Assembly (NCBI GenBank): GCA_016794505.1
Contig: JAEUJZ010000092.1
Location: 124,001-188,000, forward strand
Source: Myxococcales bacterium
GTDB taxonomy: Bacteria > Myxococcota_A > Polyangia > Palsa-1104 > JAEUJZ01
Length of the DNA stretch: 64,000 bases
Direction of reading: 5' to 3'
Part shown: one piece after another, positions 7,267 through 18,619 of the stretch
Position numbering within the stretch: the first letter of the stretch is position 1
Layout of the letters: every line of letters begins with the position of its first letter
Translations under genes and position numbers: made by a program
The notes under the pieces: generated by a model
The model's database searches: none
Seen by the model: only the letters and a program-made list of their open reading frames with translations
Told to the model about the DNA's origin: nothing

Positions 7267-9315
7267 TTGGCGCTCATCCCCAACCACATCATCGCGGAGA
7301 TCCGCGAGCGCACCGACTTGGTCGCTGTCATCAGCGAACACGTCCCCTTGCGTCGCAGTGGCACCAACTACCAGGGTCTGTGCCCGTTTCATCAAGAGAA
7401 GTCCCCCAGCTTCACAGTCAGTCCAGCCAAGGGCTTCTTTTACTGCTTTGGCTGTCACAAGACCGGCGATGTGTTCCGCTTCCTGGTCGACCTGACCGGC
7501 CGCAGCTTTGTCGAGATCGTGCAGGAGCTTGCGACCCGCGCAGGCGTGCATATTCCCGAGCCGCCGCCTGCCACGCGCCCCAGCGGCCCTGGGCAGAAAG
7601 CGGCGACCGCGAAAAGCGAGGGCACAGCCACGAGCGATGCCCGCGCGCTGCTCTTGCGTGTAAACGAGCTCGCGACGCGCTATTTCGAGTCGCAGCTTGG
7701 CACCAGCGAGCGGGCCAAGGCCTATCTCGCCGGCCGCGGCGTCTCGCCCGAGATGGCGGCGCGCTTCCGCCTGGGCTATGCCCCGGATGCTTGGGATGAT
7801 CTTCTGCGCCTGTTCGCGCAAAAGAGCGTGCCGCATGAGCTTGCCGAGGCCGCAGGTCTTTTGATTCGCCGCGGTCAGGATGGGCCAAGCCCCCCTGCGC
7901 TCGCACGACGGGTACCGGCCAGCAGTGCCACGCACTATGACCGTTTTCGCGATCGGATCATCTTTCCCTTGCTGGTGCCAGCCAGCGGACGTGCCGCCAC
8001 AACGCTGGGCGATGTCGTCGCCTTTGGCGGTCGTGTCCTGCCGCCTCCCGAAGGCAGCGCCAGCAGCGACAAGGGCGGAGCCAAGTACATCAACTCGCCC
8101 GAGACGCCGATCTATCGCAAAGGCGATCACCTGTACGGCCTGCATGCGGCCCGCGACGCCATCCGCAAGCGCCGTCAAGTCATCATCGTCGAAGGCAACT
8201 TCGACGTCATCGCCCTGCACCAAAGCGGCTTCGATCACTGCGTCGCGCCCATGGGGACCGCGCTCACAGAATCTCAGGCCCGCCTGCTCTCTCGCCTGCT
8301 CGGCGAGGACGGCCACGTGGTGCTGATGCTCGACGGCGATCGCGCCGGACGCGCCGCCACGCTGAAGGACATCTTTCTGTTCACCGAGGCCAGCCTGCGC
8401 AACATGGCGACGCTGACCAGCGGCAATCTCGATGTCCGCATCGCCCGCCTACCCGATGGTGAAGACCCAGACACGTTTGCGCATCGCAGCCCCGAGGGCC
8501 TGGAAAAAGTGCTCAAGGGGGCGCGACCGGCCATCGACTATGTACTCGACGAAGCGCTGGCCCAGGCCGAAAACCAAAGCACAGCGGGCCGAGCCAAGCT
8601 GCTCGAACGCCTGCTGCCGCTGCTGCTATCGGTGCGCAGCAGCACAGCGCAGGAGCTTCATGTCGATCGCATCGCCAGTGCTCTTTCGATTCGCCCCGAG
8701 CTGATCTGGCGCAGCCTGCACGGCCAAGCACAGGCCCGCAGCGCAGAGAGTCCGCCCTCGCCTGCGAGCAGCCGCCCGGCACCCCAGGCGATGCCGCCAC
8801 GGAAACCGCTGGCCCAGCCGGCCAGGCAGCCAACGCACACCTGGGATGCCATATCGACCCGCCTGCTGCTCTTGATGGGGCACCATCCGACGCTTCTGCC
8901 GTACCTGGAAGAAGAGGTCTTGGACGCGCTGGAAGATCCGGTGCTGGCCGAGATGCTGCGCCAGGCTCGCGACGAAGTGCTGCAAGAACAGCCTCTCAGC
9001 ATCGAGCGCCTGCTGCAGCTTGCCCCAGAAGAAGAGCGAGCAGAAGTTGCGGCGGCGATATTCTCAGGCAAATCTCTTCCTTCAGAAAATCCCGAGCAGA
9101 CGTTGGCTCAGCTTAGTCAGCAGATTCGCGCCCGAGCCATTCAGCGTGAGATCAAAGACCTGACGGGGCGGCTGGCCCGCATGGCTACCACCAGCGACGC
9201 CGAGGCTCGGTTACCCATCACGCAGCGAATACACGAGCTGAATCAATTGCGGCAGCAGCTGCTTCACGGCCTCGCATCGCGACCCGCGACCGTGATAGAT
9301 TCCCCAGCTCCTTAA
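7267..9315 (+). CDS. dnaG: DNA primase DnaG
   Basis: 682 residues with a TTG start at 7267. I chose it because the protein then begins MALIPNHIIAEIRERTDLV, which matches family N-termini; the upstream in-frame TTG (7192) adds unrelated residues. The zinc ribbon is C39, H42, C60 and C63 (LCPFH and YCFGC). The Toprim core shows IIVEGNFDVIALHQ and LMLDGDRAGRAA. The C-terminal helicase-binding region (from about residue 530) follows a Pro/Ala-rich linker. DnaG makes the RNA primers for replication. It sits 40 bp upstream of rpoD, the conserved macromolecular-synthesis order, so co-transcription is likely. Confidence 0.97.
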   Translation: MALIPNHIIAEIRERTDLVAVISEHVPLRRSGTNYQGLCPFHQEKSPSFTVSPAKGFFYCFGCHKTGDVFRFLVDLTGRSFVEIVQELATRAGVHIPEPPPATRPSGPGQKAATAKSEGTATSDARALLLRVNELATRYFESQLGTSERAKAYLAGRGVSPEMAARFRLGYAPDAWDDLLRLFAQKSVPHELAEAAGLLIRRGQDGPSPPALARRVPASSATHYDRFRDRIIFPLLVPASGRAATTLGDVVAFGGRVLPPPEGSASSDKGGAKYINSPETPIYRKGDHLYGLHAARDAIRKRRQVIIVEGNFDVIALHQSGFDHCVAPMGTALTESQARLLSRLLGEDGHVVLMLDGDRAGRAATLKDIFLFTEASLRNMATLTSGNLDVRIARLPDGEDPDTFAHRSPEGLEKVLKGARPAIDYVLDEALAQAENQSTAGRAKLLERLLPLLLSVRSSTAQELHVDRIASALSIRPELIWRSLHGQAQARSAESPPSPASSRPAPQAMPPRKPLAQPARQPTHTWDAISTRLLLLMGHHPTLLPYLEEEVLDALEDPVLAEMLRQARDEVLQEQPLSIERLLQLAPEEERAEVAAAIFSGKSLPSENPEQTLAQLSQQIRARAIQREIKDLTGRLARMATTSDAEARLPITQRIHELNQLRQQLLHGLASRPATVIDSPAP

Positions 9316-9355
9316 ACCTAGGAAATCCCGAAGGACCGCCAAAGGAACCCGGCAG

Positions 9356-11155
<1,800 letters not shown>

Positions 11156-11201
11156 CCCGCCACGGGATTCCTTTCCCCTTCCCCTTCGGGGACAATGGTT
11201 G

Positions 11202-12137
11202 ATGGGGACACCGATAGTGAGCAGCAGCAACGACAGCCATCCCCCGCATGACTCCGACGGGCACAGTCCACATCATGAGCCCGAGCAGGGGTCGCGGGGC
11301 CACACAGGAACGGAACACGGCTCGACACGCCACAGCGGTCACGGGGCCGTTCGGCAGGGCATTCTGCGTCGCGTCACTCGCCTAATTACCGACCATCGCC
11401 GAGTGCGTAGGCTGGATCCGGATCCGCTGCGACAAGATCTGCTCTCAGGCGGTCACACGGTTTCGTATCTGCGCCACCTGGTGCGCGGCAACGAGATCAA
11501 GAACAAGCGCTTCACCGAGCAGATCTCGGATCGCCATCCGCCGGTCCTTTTGATCCACGGCTTTCTGGGCACGCGCGGGTCCATGTTCGTCATCGAGCAG
11601 CGTCTGCAGCGCGATGGCTTTGCGGTCATCTCGTTTAACCTTGGCGTGCTCAACGTCCGTGATATCCGCGCATCGGCGCTGCTGATTCATCGCAAGGTCG
11701 AACAGATCATCAAGCAGACCGGCGTCCATCGCATCGACATCGTCGGGCACTCGATGGGCGGCTTGATTGGCCTGTACTACATCAAGCACCTCGGCGGTCA
11801 GAGCCGCGTGCGTCGCATGGTGATGCTGGGCACCCCGGCCCGCGGCACTTGGGCGGCCCTGGTGGGCGTGGCCACGCTGGGCTTGGTCTCGGCCTCGTCG
11901 TGGCAGCTTTTGCCTGGCAGCACCTTCCTGCAGGAACTTCACGAAGGCCCGCTGCCACATGGCGTCGAGTTCTTCACCATCGCAGCCGAGCGCGACTGGC
12001 TCTGTCCGCCGGCCGCCACGCAGATCGAAGGAGCACACGCGATCGTCGTTCCGCTCGGCCACTCGTCCTTGGTGATGAGCGAAGCGGTCTATCGCAAAGT
12101 GCTGTGGGCGCTGCGCAAAGAAGACGCGCCACGCTAG
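11202..12137 (+). CDS. Alpha/beta hydrolase (lipase-like) with a His-rich N-terminus
   Basis: 311 residues from ATG 11202, 46 bp after rpoD. Residues 1-50 are hydrophilic with nine His, many Ser and Gly, and no signal peptide. The hydrolase core begins with PPVLLIHGFLGTRG (oxyanion HG). The nucleophile elbow is GHSMGG (within IDIVGHSMGGLIGLYY), the acid is probably the Asp in AAERDWLCPP, and the His is in PLGHSSLVMS near the C-terminus. This layout resembles triacylglycerol lipases or PGAP1-like esterases. The His-rich head may bind metal or be disordered. The substrate is unknown. Confidence 0.8.
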   Translation: MGTPIVSSSNDSHPPHDSDGHSPHHEPEQGSRGHTGTEHGSTRHSGHGAVRQGILRRVTRLITDHRRVRRLDPDPLRQDLLSGGHTVSYLRHLVRGNEIKNKRFTEQISDRHPPVLLIHGFLGTRGSMFVIEQRLQRDGFAVISFNLGVLNVRDIRASALLIHRKVEQIIKQTGVHRIDIVGHSMGGLIGLYYIKHLGGQSRVRRMVMLGTPARGTWAALVGVATLGLVSASSWQLLPGSTFLQELHEGPLPHGVEFFTIAAERDWLCPPAATQIEGAHAIVVPLGHSSLVMSEAVYRKVLWALRKEDAPR

Positions 12138-12255
12138 CCTCTCTCCCCCACTCGGAAGACACCGCCCTGGCAGAGGCATGCGGGCCGCCTAGTCAGCGTT
12201 TTGGACAGCCTTGTTCCCTCTGTCATCGCCTCGGGCAGTAAGGTAGGCTTCAGAC

Positions 12256-13287
12256 ATGCTGTATGGGTTACTCGCCGTTCTCGCGCTAGGTGTCCTGATC
12301 ATCGTTCACGAGTGGGGACACTACATCGTCGCCAAGCTCTGCAACATGCGCGTCGACCGCTTCGCCATCGGCTTTGGCCCTGGCATCTTGCAGCGACGGC
12401 GAGGCGAGACGACCTTTCAGATCGGCGTCGTTCCACTCGGTGGTTATGTGCAGATCGCGGGCCTCAATCCCGAGGACGAAAACATCGATCCCAGCGATCC
12501 GCGCTCGTATCCCAACCGACCAGCGTGGCAGCGATTTCTCACGATTGCTGCCGGTCCCGTCGTGAACTATCTGTTCGCGTCGCTTTTGATCTTTCTTCTG
12601 CACTGGGCCATTGGTGTCCACGGCGTGATGGTTCACAACGTCCTGCCCGGCCGACCGGCAGCGCAAGCGGGCATCCTGCCCGGTGACCAGCTCTTCCGCG
12701 TGGAAGGCACCATCGTCAGCAACCAGATGGAAGTCCTGTACTACGTCGATACGTCCGAAGGCCGCCCCATCGCCATCGAGGTCTTGCGCAGCGGTGAAAA
12801 GAAGGCGTTCAGCATCACACCGGCCAAAGACGGCAAGTCCTTCCGCATGGGTATCGAGATGGAGTCCGCCAAGTCGCCGCAGCGCCACACATTCGTGGAT
12901 TCCGCTCGTCAGAGCATCGTGGGTCCCATGTTCATGACGCTGCAGACCATGCACAACCTGCTGGACGTGATTCGCGGTCGCCAGTCAGCAGACTTCAAGA
13001 GCCCGGTCGGCATCGCTCGCATCATGAAGGAACAGCTTGAACGCGGCTTCATCCGCGGCCTGCACTTCATCGCCATCATCAGCACCCTGCTTGGCTGCTT
13101 CAACCTGCTCCCGCTGCCGGCTCTCGACGGTGGGCGCCTGGTTTTCCTGGGCTGGGAAGTGATCACGCGCCGCCCCGTCAACCAGCGCGTCGAACAAGTC
13201 ATCCACTTGGTCGGCATGCTGCTTCTTTTGGGCCTGTTGCTGATCCTGATGGTCAAAGACGTCCGCGATTGGATCTTTGGTCGCTAG
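12256..13287 (+). CDS. rseP: RseP/RIP-type site-2 protease (M50 family)
   Basis: 343 residues. The first transmembrane helix carries the zinc motif HEWGH (H18, E19, H22), followed by FGIGFGP-type residues. A second helix lies at about 95-115 (FLTIAAGPVVNYLF, with the conserved N-Y). One PDZ domain spans about residues 120-195 (LPGRPAAQAGILPGDQLFRV). The third zinc ligand is Asp in LPLPALDGGRL (about 289), and a last helix lies at about 310-330. These enzymes cut transmembrane anti-sigma factors or signal peptides in the inner membrane. Length is slightly below E. coli RseP because there is one PDZ domain, as in many other bacteria. The symbol is a family name; the native substrate is not known. 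Confidence 0.92.
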   Translation: MLYGLLAVLALGVLIIVHEWGHYIVAKLCNMRVDRFAIGFGPGILQRRRGETTFQIGVVPLGGYVQIAGLNPEDENIDPSDPRSYPNRPAWQRFLTIAAGPVVNYLFASLLIFLLHWAIGVHGVMVHNVLPGRPAAQAGILPGDQLFRVEGTIVSNQMEVLYYVDTSEGRPIAIEVLRSGEKKAFSITPAKDGKSFRMGIEMESAKSPQRHTFVDSARQSIVGPMFMTLQTMHNLLDVIRGRQSADFKSPVGIARIMKEQLERGFIRGLHFIAIISTLLGCFNLLPLPALDGGRLVFLGWEVITRRPVNQRVEQVIHLVGMLLLLGLLLILMVKDVRDWIFGR

Positions 13288-13317
13288 CCACCGTCGCGAC
13301 AACACCTCGCGTAGCGC

Positions 13318-14094
13318 ATGTGGGTCCTTCGCTTCATCCTCGACCTGCCTCCCGCCGCTGTCTCCGCTTTCGATTCTCTTGATCTCGATCCACCACAGGC
13401 CGACTTGTTGGCCTTTGATGCCGATGCCGCTTTCGCCGAGTGGAGCGAGCGCCTGGATGCCATACCAGAGCTTGCGCAGCGCCCCTGGGGAAGCGCCTTC
13501 ACAACCGATCCCTGGCCCGAGCACCTGCCCGCCGAGCTACACCCAGCGACAGAGCGTGCGCTTGGCGATCGCTTTGCGGCGCAGGCTCCCGCTGTGCCGC
13601 GCAGTCTGACGTGGCGACTTCGTGACTCGGGCAGCTACCTGCGACTGGAGGCCCATGATGTTGCGCTGGTCGTCCAGATCACGGTGGATCCTGAAAAGCC
13701 TCAACCCAACGAGGAAGCACCGCTGCCGGCCGACGCCAGCCGAGTCCTTGCGCCCTTGCCGCTCTTGCAGGAGGCAGATCTTGTCTCGGCGATAGCGCCG
13801 CTTACGCACGGGGATGAAACACAGCCCGCGGTGCTGCTGCCGGCCCGTCGCGCGCTGCAGCAGCTTGGGGCTCTTTGGCACGATGACCTGCGTCTGCTCG
13901 ATGTTCTTAGGCTGTGCGCGGATCACCCGCAGCCCACGGTGCGCGCTTCGGTCATCGCGGTCGCCAGCCAAGTGGGATATCACCTGTTTTTGTTTGAGCG
14001 ATCCGCCTGCGAAGGTGACTCGCTGCTGTTGCGTGTTCTGCGCAGCGTGACGGCGTGGCCGGCGCCCGATTCGACGGAGGGCCCGACGGCATGA
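13318..14094 (+). CDS. Hypothetical protein, first of a coupled pair
   Basis: 258 residues starting at ATG 13318, 30 bp after rseP. I recognise no family. The N-terminal half is acidic with Trp- and Pro-rich stretches. The middle contains a strand-like block SLTWRLRDSGSYLRLEA. The C-terminal half is helical (PARRALQQLGALWHDDLRLLD), ending with a possible HEAT-like helix pair (HPQPTVRASVIAVASQVGY). No signal peptide or membrane segment is seen. Its TGA overlaps the ATG of the next gene by four bases, so the two proteins are probably made together and may interact. Confidence 0.7.
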   Translation: MWVLRFILDLPPAAVSAFDSLDLDPPQADLLAFDADAAFAEWSERLDAIPELAQRPWGSAFTTDPWPEHLPAELHPATERALGDRFAAQAPAVPRSLTWRLRDSGSYLRLEAHDVALVVQITVDPEKPQPNEEAPLPADASRVLAPLPLLQEADLVSAIAPLTHGDETQPAVLLPARRALQQLGALWHDDLRLLDVLRLCADHPQPTVRASVIAVASQVGYHLFLFERSACEGDSLLLRVLRSVTAWPAPDSTEGPTA

Positions 14095-16127
14095 GCGCAG
14101 CGCTGTCCCATGCTGCCGTTCCTGAGGCTGCGATCTGTTACGTCTTGCCGCGCGGCAGCTCGCAATACGACGTGCTGGATCAGCTGCGCGCACTCGGCTT
14201 GGCCTGTGTCCGATGCGAGCCACGCGGAGCCCGAAGCTTCCTCACGTATTGGTTCCAGAGCGCAGAGTCCTTATCGTCTTCCGCGGAAGCCGATGGCATC
14301 CAGATCGCATATCAAGAGGACCATAAGCTAGGGCAGCGCGTGCTTTGGCTATCGGCCCCCGATAACGCGCTGGCCGCGCGGCTGTCACAGCAGCTTGGGG
14401 CGCAGGATCTGGCGCAGATCGTGGCCAGCGCAGTGGACGCCGACACGCCTGCACGACGGATCGCGGCGCTTGGCCCGCTGGCCGCGCTCTTGGCTCGGCA
14501 CGGCGAGCTGCCCGTCGCTGCACGACAGCTGCTGTCGCAGTGGCTTGCGGACGGACATGCCGCGGTTCGCCGCGCGACGCTGTTCGCTCTTTCCTATGTG
14601 CCCTTCCCCGAAGTGGTCGAGCTCTTGCGCGCCCACGCAAGCGATCCCGAGCTGAGCCCCGAGATCACGCGTCAACTGACTCTGCGCGGCGCAGCCGAGG
14701 TCGAGACATCCAAGACACCGGCCGAAGAAGACCGCCGTCACATCGAAGACACCATCGCCGCGACACCGCTCAACGCCGAAGCCTATCTGCATCATGCGCA
14801 GACGCTGCAAGCCTTGAAGCAGCCCGGCTTTGCGCTGGCGGAAGCGCAGATTGCACTCGCTCTGGCACGCCGCGATGGCTTGCCCTTGCTTCGGCACCTG
14901 GCTCTCATCAATGCGCTACGTCCGCAGGTATCGGCGCTGCCTGCAGCATGGCTGCCATACATCGCGCAGCGCTTGGCCACGCTGCTTCGGCTCGATCGGC
15001 CACACGTCGTGATCGAAGTCGCGGAACAGCTTTTGCCGCTTCTTGGATCGTCGCTCGCAACCGCTCCGCTTTGTGTCGCATTGGCTCGCTCGCATCGCCA
15101 ATTGGGGCGACCCCAGCTTGCCCATGCAGCGCTGCAGCCCCTGTGCGCGGCCCTGCCCGCTCCCGCTGTGTCACTGTCGCCATCCACCCAAGCGGCAGCC
15201 GCGCAGCACGTCGATGCCGAGCTGCAGTTCTTGCTTGCGCAGCTCACGGTCGAGGCCCATCCCAGCGCCATTGATGCCGCACTGGTCGCGGTCGATCGAG
15301 CGCTGTCCGTGTTGCCATCCCCTACGCTGGTTCCGACGGCAGACGCGGTACAGGATCTCTTGATCGGCGCCTTGCTGATTTTCTTTCCTGCGGATCAGCG
15401 CGTCACATCGCGCACCCTGCGTTTCTTTCGCATGCAGGCTCTGGCCTCTGCCGAACGCATCGACGAGGCGCTTGCCACCTCGATGGATCTGCTGGCCGAA
15501 GAACCAGCCGCTGCCGACGTGTGGCTGGCCCGCGCTGCGTTGCTTCTGCATGCGGACCAAGCAGAGCAGGCCCTGCACGCGTGCAGCCAAGCCGAGGAGA
15601 GCATGACCCCCCTCGATCGAGCCTTTGAGTCGATCGATCCGCTGGCCATCCTGCGCCTGCGTCAAGCCATCGCTCACGCTCGAATGAGCCATGCAGCCGA
15701 GGCAGCATCGTGTCTGCGCGCAGCGCTTGAGATCGACCCCCGAACCGCCGATCTGGCAAGCAGCTCTCCCGAGCTGGCCCAGCTACTCAGCGACTCGCCA
15801 GAGCTCATGGAGACCCTGCGCGCGACGCTGACTTCACTCGACGAGCCGGATCCCTATCCGCGTACGTATGCTCGCCAGATGACCGCAGCGTGTCTGCGGA
15901 CACTCTCGCGTGGCTCGGCGCCCTGGGCTCTCGTCCTTGACTTCTTCGCGGCTGGGTTGCTGCTTCTCGATCGCGCAGGGCCAGTGCGTCGCACCGCTGC
16001 GGGGATGACGCTCTTGGCCTCGCTGGAAGCCCAGCTCGATCTGCTCGCGTCCTGTGGCGATACAGCCGCCCACTCGCCCGCGATTCATGCCGCCATGGCC
16101 GCCATGGCCGACGCCCTGGGCCTCTAG
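14091..16127 (+). CDS. Large HEAT/TPR-like repeat protein
   Basis: 678 residues from ATG 14091 in an ATGA overlap with the preceding gene. Residues 1-100 are an Ala/Arg-rich domain without a known match. HEAT-like helices follow at about 110-205 (DTPARRIAALGPLAALLARHG and WLADGHAAVRRATLFALSYVP). After a charged linker, TPR-like pairs begin with NAEAYLHHAQTLQALKQPGF and repeat to about residue 560 (ADVWLARAALLLHADQAEQA). Helical repeats end near the C-terminus. Such proteins are scaffolds. Neighbouring rseP and the coupled partner suggest a shared cytoplasmic complex, but this is inference only. Confidence 0.75.
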   Translation: MSAALSHAAVPEAAICYVLPRGSSQYDVLDQLRALGLACVRCEPRGARSFLTYWFQSAESLSSSAEADGIQIAYQEDHKLGQRVLWLSAPDNALAARLSQQLGAQDLAQIVASAVDADTPARRIAALGPLAALLARHGELPVAARQLLSQWLADGHAAVRRATLFALSYVPFPEVVELLRAHASDPELSPEITRQLTLRGAAEVETSKTPAEEDRRHIEDTIAATPLNAEAYLHHAQTLQALKQPGFALAEAQIALALARRDGLPLLRHLALINALRPQVSALPAAWLPYIAQRLATLLRLDRPHVVIEVAEQLLPLLGSSLATAPLCVALARSHRQLGRPQLAHAALQPLCAALPAPAVSLSPSTQAAAAQHVDAELQFLLAQLTVEAHPSAIDAALVAVDRALSVLPSPTLVPTADAVQDLLIGALLIFFPADQRVTSRTLRFFRMQALASAERIDEALATSMDLLAEEPAAADVWLARAALLLHADQAEQALHACSQAEESMTPLDRAFESIDPLAILRLRQAIAHARMSHAAEAASCLRAALEIDPRTADLASSSPELAQLLSDSPELMETLRATLTSLDEPDPYPRTYARQMTAACLRTLSRGSAPWALVLDFFAAGLLLLDRAGPVRRTAAGMTLLASLEAQLDLLASCGDTAAHSPAIHAAMAAMADALGL

Positions 16128-16169
16128 CGCACCCTCGATGTTCGCTCGCCGCGGTAGCCGGCGAAGTGA

Positions 16170-18461
16170 CTACAAAAGCGCCAGAATCTTTTGCTCCAGC
16201 GTGGCGCTGTCAAAGGGCTTCTGCAAAAAACCGGCGGCTCCGCGGGTCAGAAGCTCGCGTGCGCTGCGCTCTTCGGCATGGCCACTTACCAAGAGCACCT
16301 TCAGGCCGGGTGCAAGCTCGCGCAGCGCGTCGAATGTCTTGGCCCCACTTAACCCAGGCATCGTCAGATCGAGGATCACCAAGGACAAGACCTCGCGATG
16401 GGTCATAACCTGCTCGATCGCCTCCTGCCCATTGGCGGCGACCAACACCGTGTATCCACTGGCGGCCAAGAGCAGCGAAAAGACTTTGCGTATCGCTGGT
16501 TCGTCGTCGACCAAGAGCAGCGTCCCGCGGCCCTTCGGACCGAGCAGCGGCGCCGGCACTCGCACCTCGGCCGGCTGAAGACTCGCCGGCAGGTACAGCG
16601 TGAACGAGCTTCCCGCACCGAGCGCGCTCTGCACCGCGATCAAGCCACCGTGATTGCGCACGATGCCATAGACCGAGGCCAGGCCCAGCCCGGTCCCTTG
16701 CCCTGGCGCCTTGGTGGTGAAGAACGGTTCGAAGATGCGTGCCATCGTGGCTGCGTCCATACCGCAGCCCGTATCTGAAACCACCAGCTTCACAAACGGC
16801 CCGGCGCGCAGGTTCAGCGACGAAGTCTGCGCTTCGTCTAGCGACACATTTTCTGCGATCAGCGACAGCACACCACCGTCCGGCATGGCCTGACCAGCGT
16901 TCACAAACAGGTTCAGCAGCACCTGTTCCAGCTGCGTGTGATCCATCAACACAGCATGAAGATCGCTTCCGAGCTGCGTGCGAATCGTCAGATCCGGCCG
17001 TGTCCGCCCGAACAGAGTGCCGGCCTTTTGCACGACGCGAACCAAGTCCACTTTCTGCACGTTGTACTTGCCGCGTCGACTGAAGCCCAAGAGCTGCTTG
17101 GCGAGATCGGCGCCGCGCTGCACCAGCTCTTTCATCTCTTGGATGTGCCCGCTCTCGGCGTCGTTGTTGGCCAGGCGATCGAGCAGGCACAGGTTCCCCA
17201 TCAGCCCACCCAGGATGTTGTTGAAGTCGTGCGCGATGCCGCCTGCCAACGTGCCGATCGCTTCCATCTTGTGCGCGTGACGAAGCTGCTCTTCCAGCGC
17301 CGCTTTTTCTTTGGCGGCTCGCATGCGCTCGCTGATATCGCGCACCAGCGCCAGCACGGTATCCGCCTCGCGTGGCACCGTGCGCACTTCCAAGCGACGC
17401 AGATCGTTCGCGGCAAACAGCAGCTCGTACTCTACAACCTGGATCGTTCGCGTCTCTAGCGTCTGCGCAATCTGCTGCAGGCATCGCATGGCGATCTCAG
17501 GCGGCAGATGGTTGGCCAAGCGCCTACCCAAGAGCCGATTTTCAGACGCTGGCAGCTGTGCTGGATTCCAGGTGTGCAGCTCCAGATAGGTCCCATCGCG
17601 CGACAGCACGATCACCAAGTCGGGGATCGCGGCCAGCATGGCGCGCAAGCGCTCCTGTGCTTGTTTGCGCTGGGTGATGTCGCGCACCAGGACGATCAAG
17701 CGACGGCGCTCTGCATCCTTGGGCGCCATCGAGACTTCAAACCAACTCTGCTGGCCAGCCGTTTCCAGAAAGTAGCTTGCGCCGCGGTGCAGCCCCGTCT
17801 GTAACGCCTCACGAATCCCTGCGTGCAAGACGTCACACGCGTTGGCGGGCAACACGTCATCGATGGTCTTGCCCAAAAAGTTCTCAGGCGACACATGCAG
17901 CTGCTCGCGCGCACCGCGATAGTCATAGATGCGGCCACCCGCATCGATCTCAAAGAGCAGATCGGGCAGCGCATTCAGCAGCGCCACGGCCTGCGCTTCC
18001 GATGCAAAGTGAGCGCTATGGCTCGCCTCTGGGTCCGTCTGCTCCTCGAATGTCACGCTCACGACCGCGCGGTCTGCGATCGCCAGCGGGCGCGCAGAGG
18101 CCAAGACCCTTCGCCGCTGGCCATCGGCGCGTACCAGATCAAGGATCGCGTCGTGCGCCCTGCCTTGCGAATGTCCATCGACCATCCCCGGCGGATGCAG
18201 CGCGGGATTCGCGAACAAGCCCAGGTCGCCCGAGGTCTTGCCCAGGATCGCGGAACGCGCAAGGCCCGTCAGCTCGCAGAACGCCGCGTTGACATCGAGA
18301 TATCGCCCTTCACGAGCGCAGATCAGCGCCTGTGCCAGCCGGCAATGCTCGAAGCTCGCGCGTAGAACAGCGTGTGCCGCCTCAAGCTCGGCCAGGCGTC
18401 GCCCCAACGCAGCGCTCTCTTGAGGCAGATCTGCTGACTCTGCCGAAACCTGCTCCCCCAT
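16170..18461 (-). CDS. PAS-domain hybrid sensor histidine kinase with receiver
   Basis: 763 residues from ATG 18461. An upstream in-frame ATG at 18542 would run into the promoter region shared with the beta-lactamase gene. A short coiled-coil start is followed by three PAS domains (about 40-150, 160-285 and 290-405; e.g. CREGRYLDVNAAFCELTGL, GKTIDDVLP). The HisKA box is AHKMEAIGTLAGGIAHDFNN (His in the first positions). The HATPase has N-box NLFVNAGQAM, G1 DTGCGMD and G2 GTGLGLASV. A C-terminal receiver begins LLLVDDEP, with the phospho-acceptor Asp in VILDLTMPG and Lys in FLQKPF. There is no transmembrane segment, so it is a cytoplasmic sensor. It is divergent from the beta-lactamase gene. 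Confidence 0.93.
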   Translation of the reverse strand: MGEQVSAESADLPQESAALGRRLAELEAAHAVLRASFEHCRLAQALICAREGRYLDVNAAFCELTGLARSAILGKTSGDLGLFANPALHPPGMVDGHSQGRAHDAILDLVRADGQRRRVLASARPLAIADRAVVSVTFEEQTDPEASHSAHFASEAQAVALLNALPDLLFEIDAGGRIYDYRGAREQLHVSPENFLGKTIDDVLPANACDVLHAGIREALQTGLHRGASYFLETAGQQSWFEVSMAPKDAERRRLIVLVRDITQRKQAQERLRAMLAAIPDLVIVLSRDGTYLELHTWNPAQLPASENRLLGRRLANHLPPEIAMRCLQQIAQTLETRTIQVVEYELLFAANDLRRLEVRTVPREADTVLALVRDISERMRAAKEKAALEEQLRHAHKMEAIGTLAGGIAHDFNNILGGLMGNLCLLDRLANNDAESGHIQEMKELVQRGADLAKQLLGFSRRGKYNVQKVDLVRVVQKAGTLFGRTRPDLTIRTQLGSDLHAVLMDHTQLEQVLLNLFVNAGQAMPDGGVLSLIAENVSLDEAQTSSLNLRAGPFVKLVVSDTGCGMDAATMARIFEPFFTTKAPGQGTGLGLASVYGIVRNHGGLIAVQSALGAGSSFTLYLPASLQPAEVRVPAPLLGPKGRGTLLLVDDEPAIRKVFSLLLAASGYTVLVAANGQEAIEQVMTHREVLSLVILDLTMPGLSGAKTFDALRELAPGLKVLLVSGHAEERSARELLTRGAAGFLQKPFDSATLEQKILALL

Positions 18462-18619
18462 GCTGCTAGGGTAGTGGAATTTCTTCGCAAGAAAGAGCAG
18501 ACGTGCGCTCATCCAGCCTCGACGCACTGCGTTGGACGGCAAGCCTGGCAGACCCCCGGAGCGGTTCGTTACGCACTTGAAGGCTTGATCTACGTCACGG
18601 TCCTAGGTATCCCGTGGCC

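Noticed and set aside
11171..11195. Hairpin TCCCC-TTC-GGGGA after rpoD as a terminator
   Set aside because: No T-run follows, and it overlaps the ribosome-site area of the next gene; it may be chance in GC-rich DNA.
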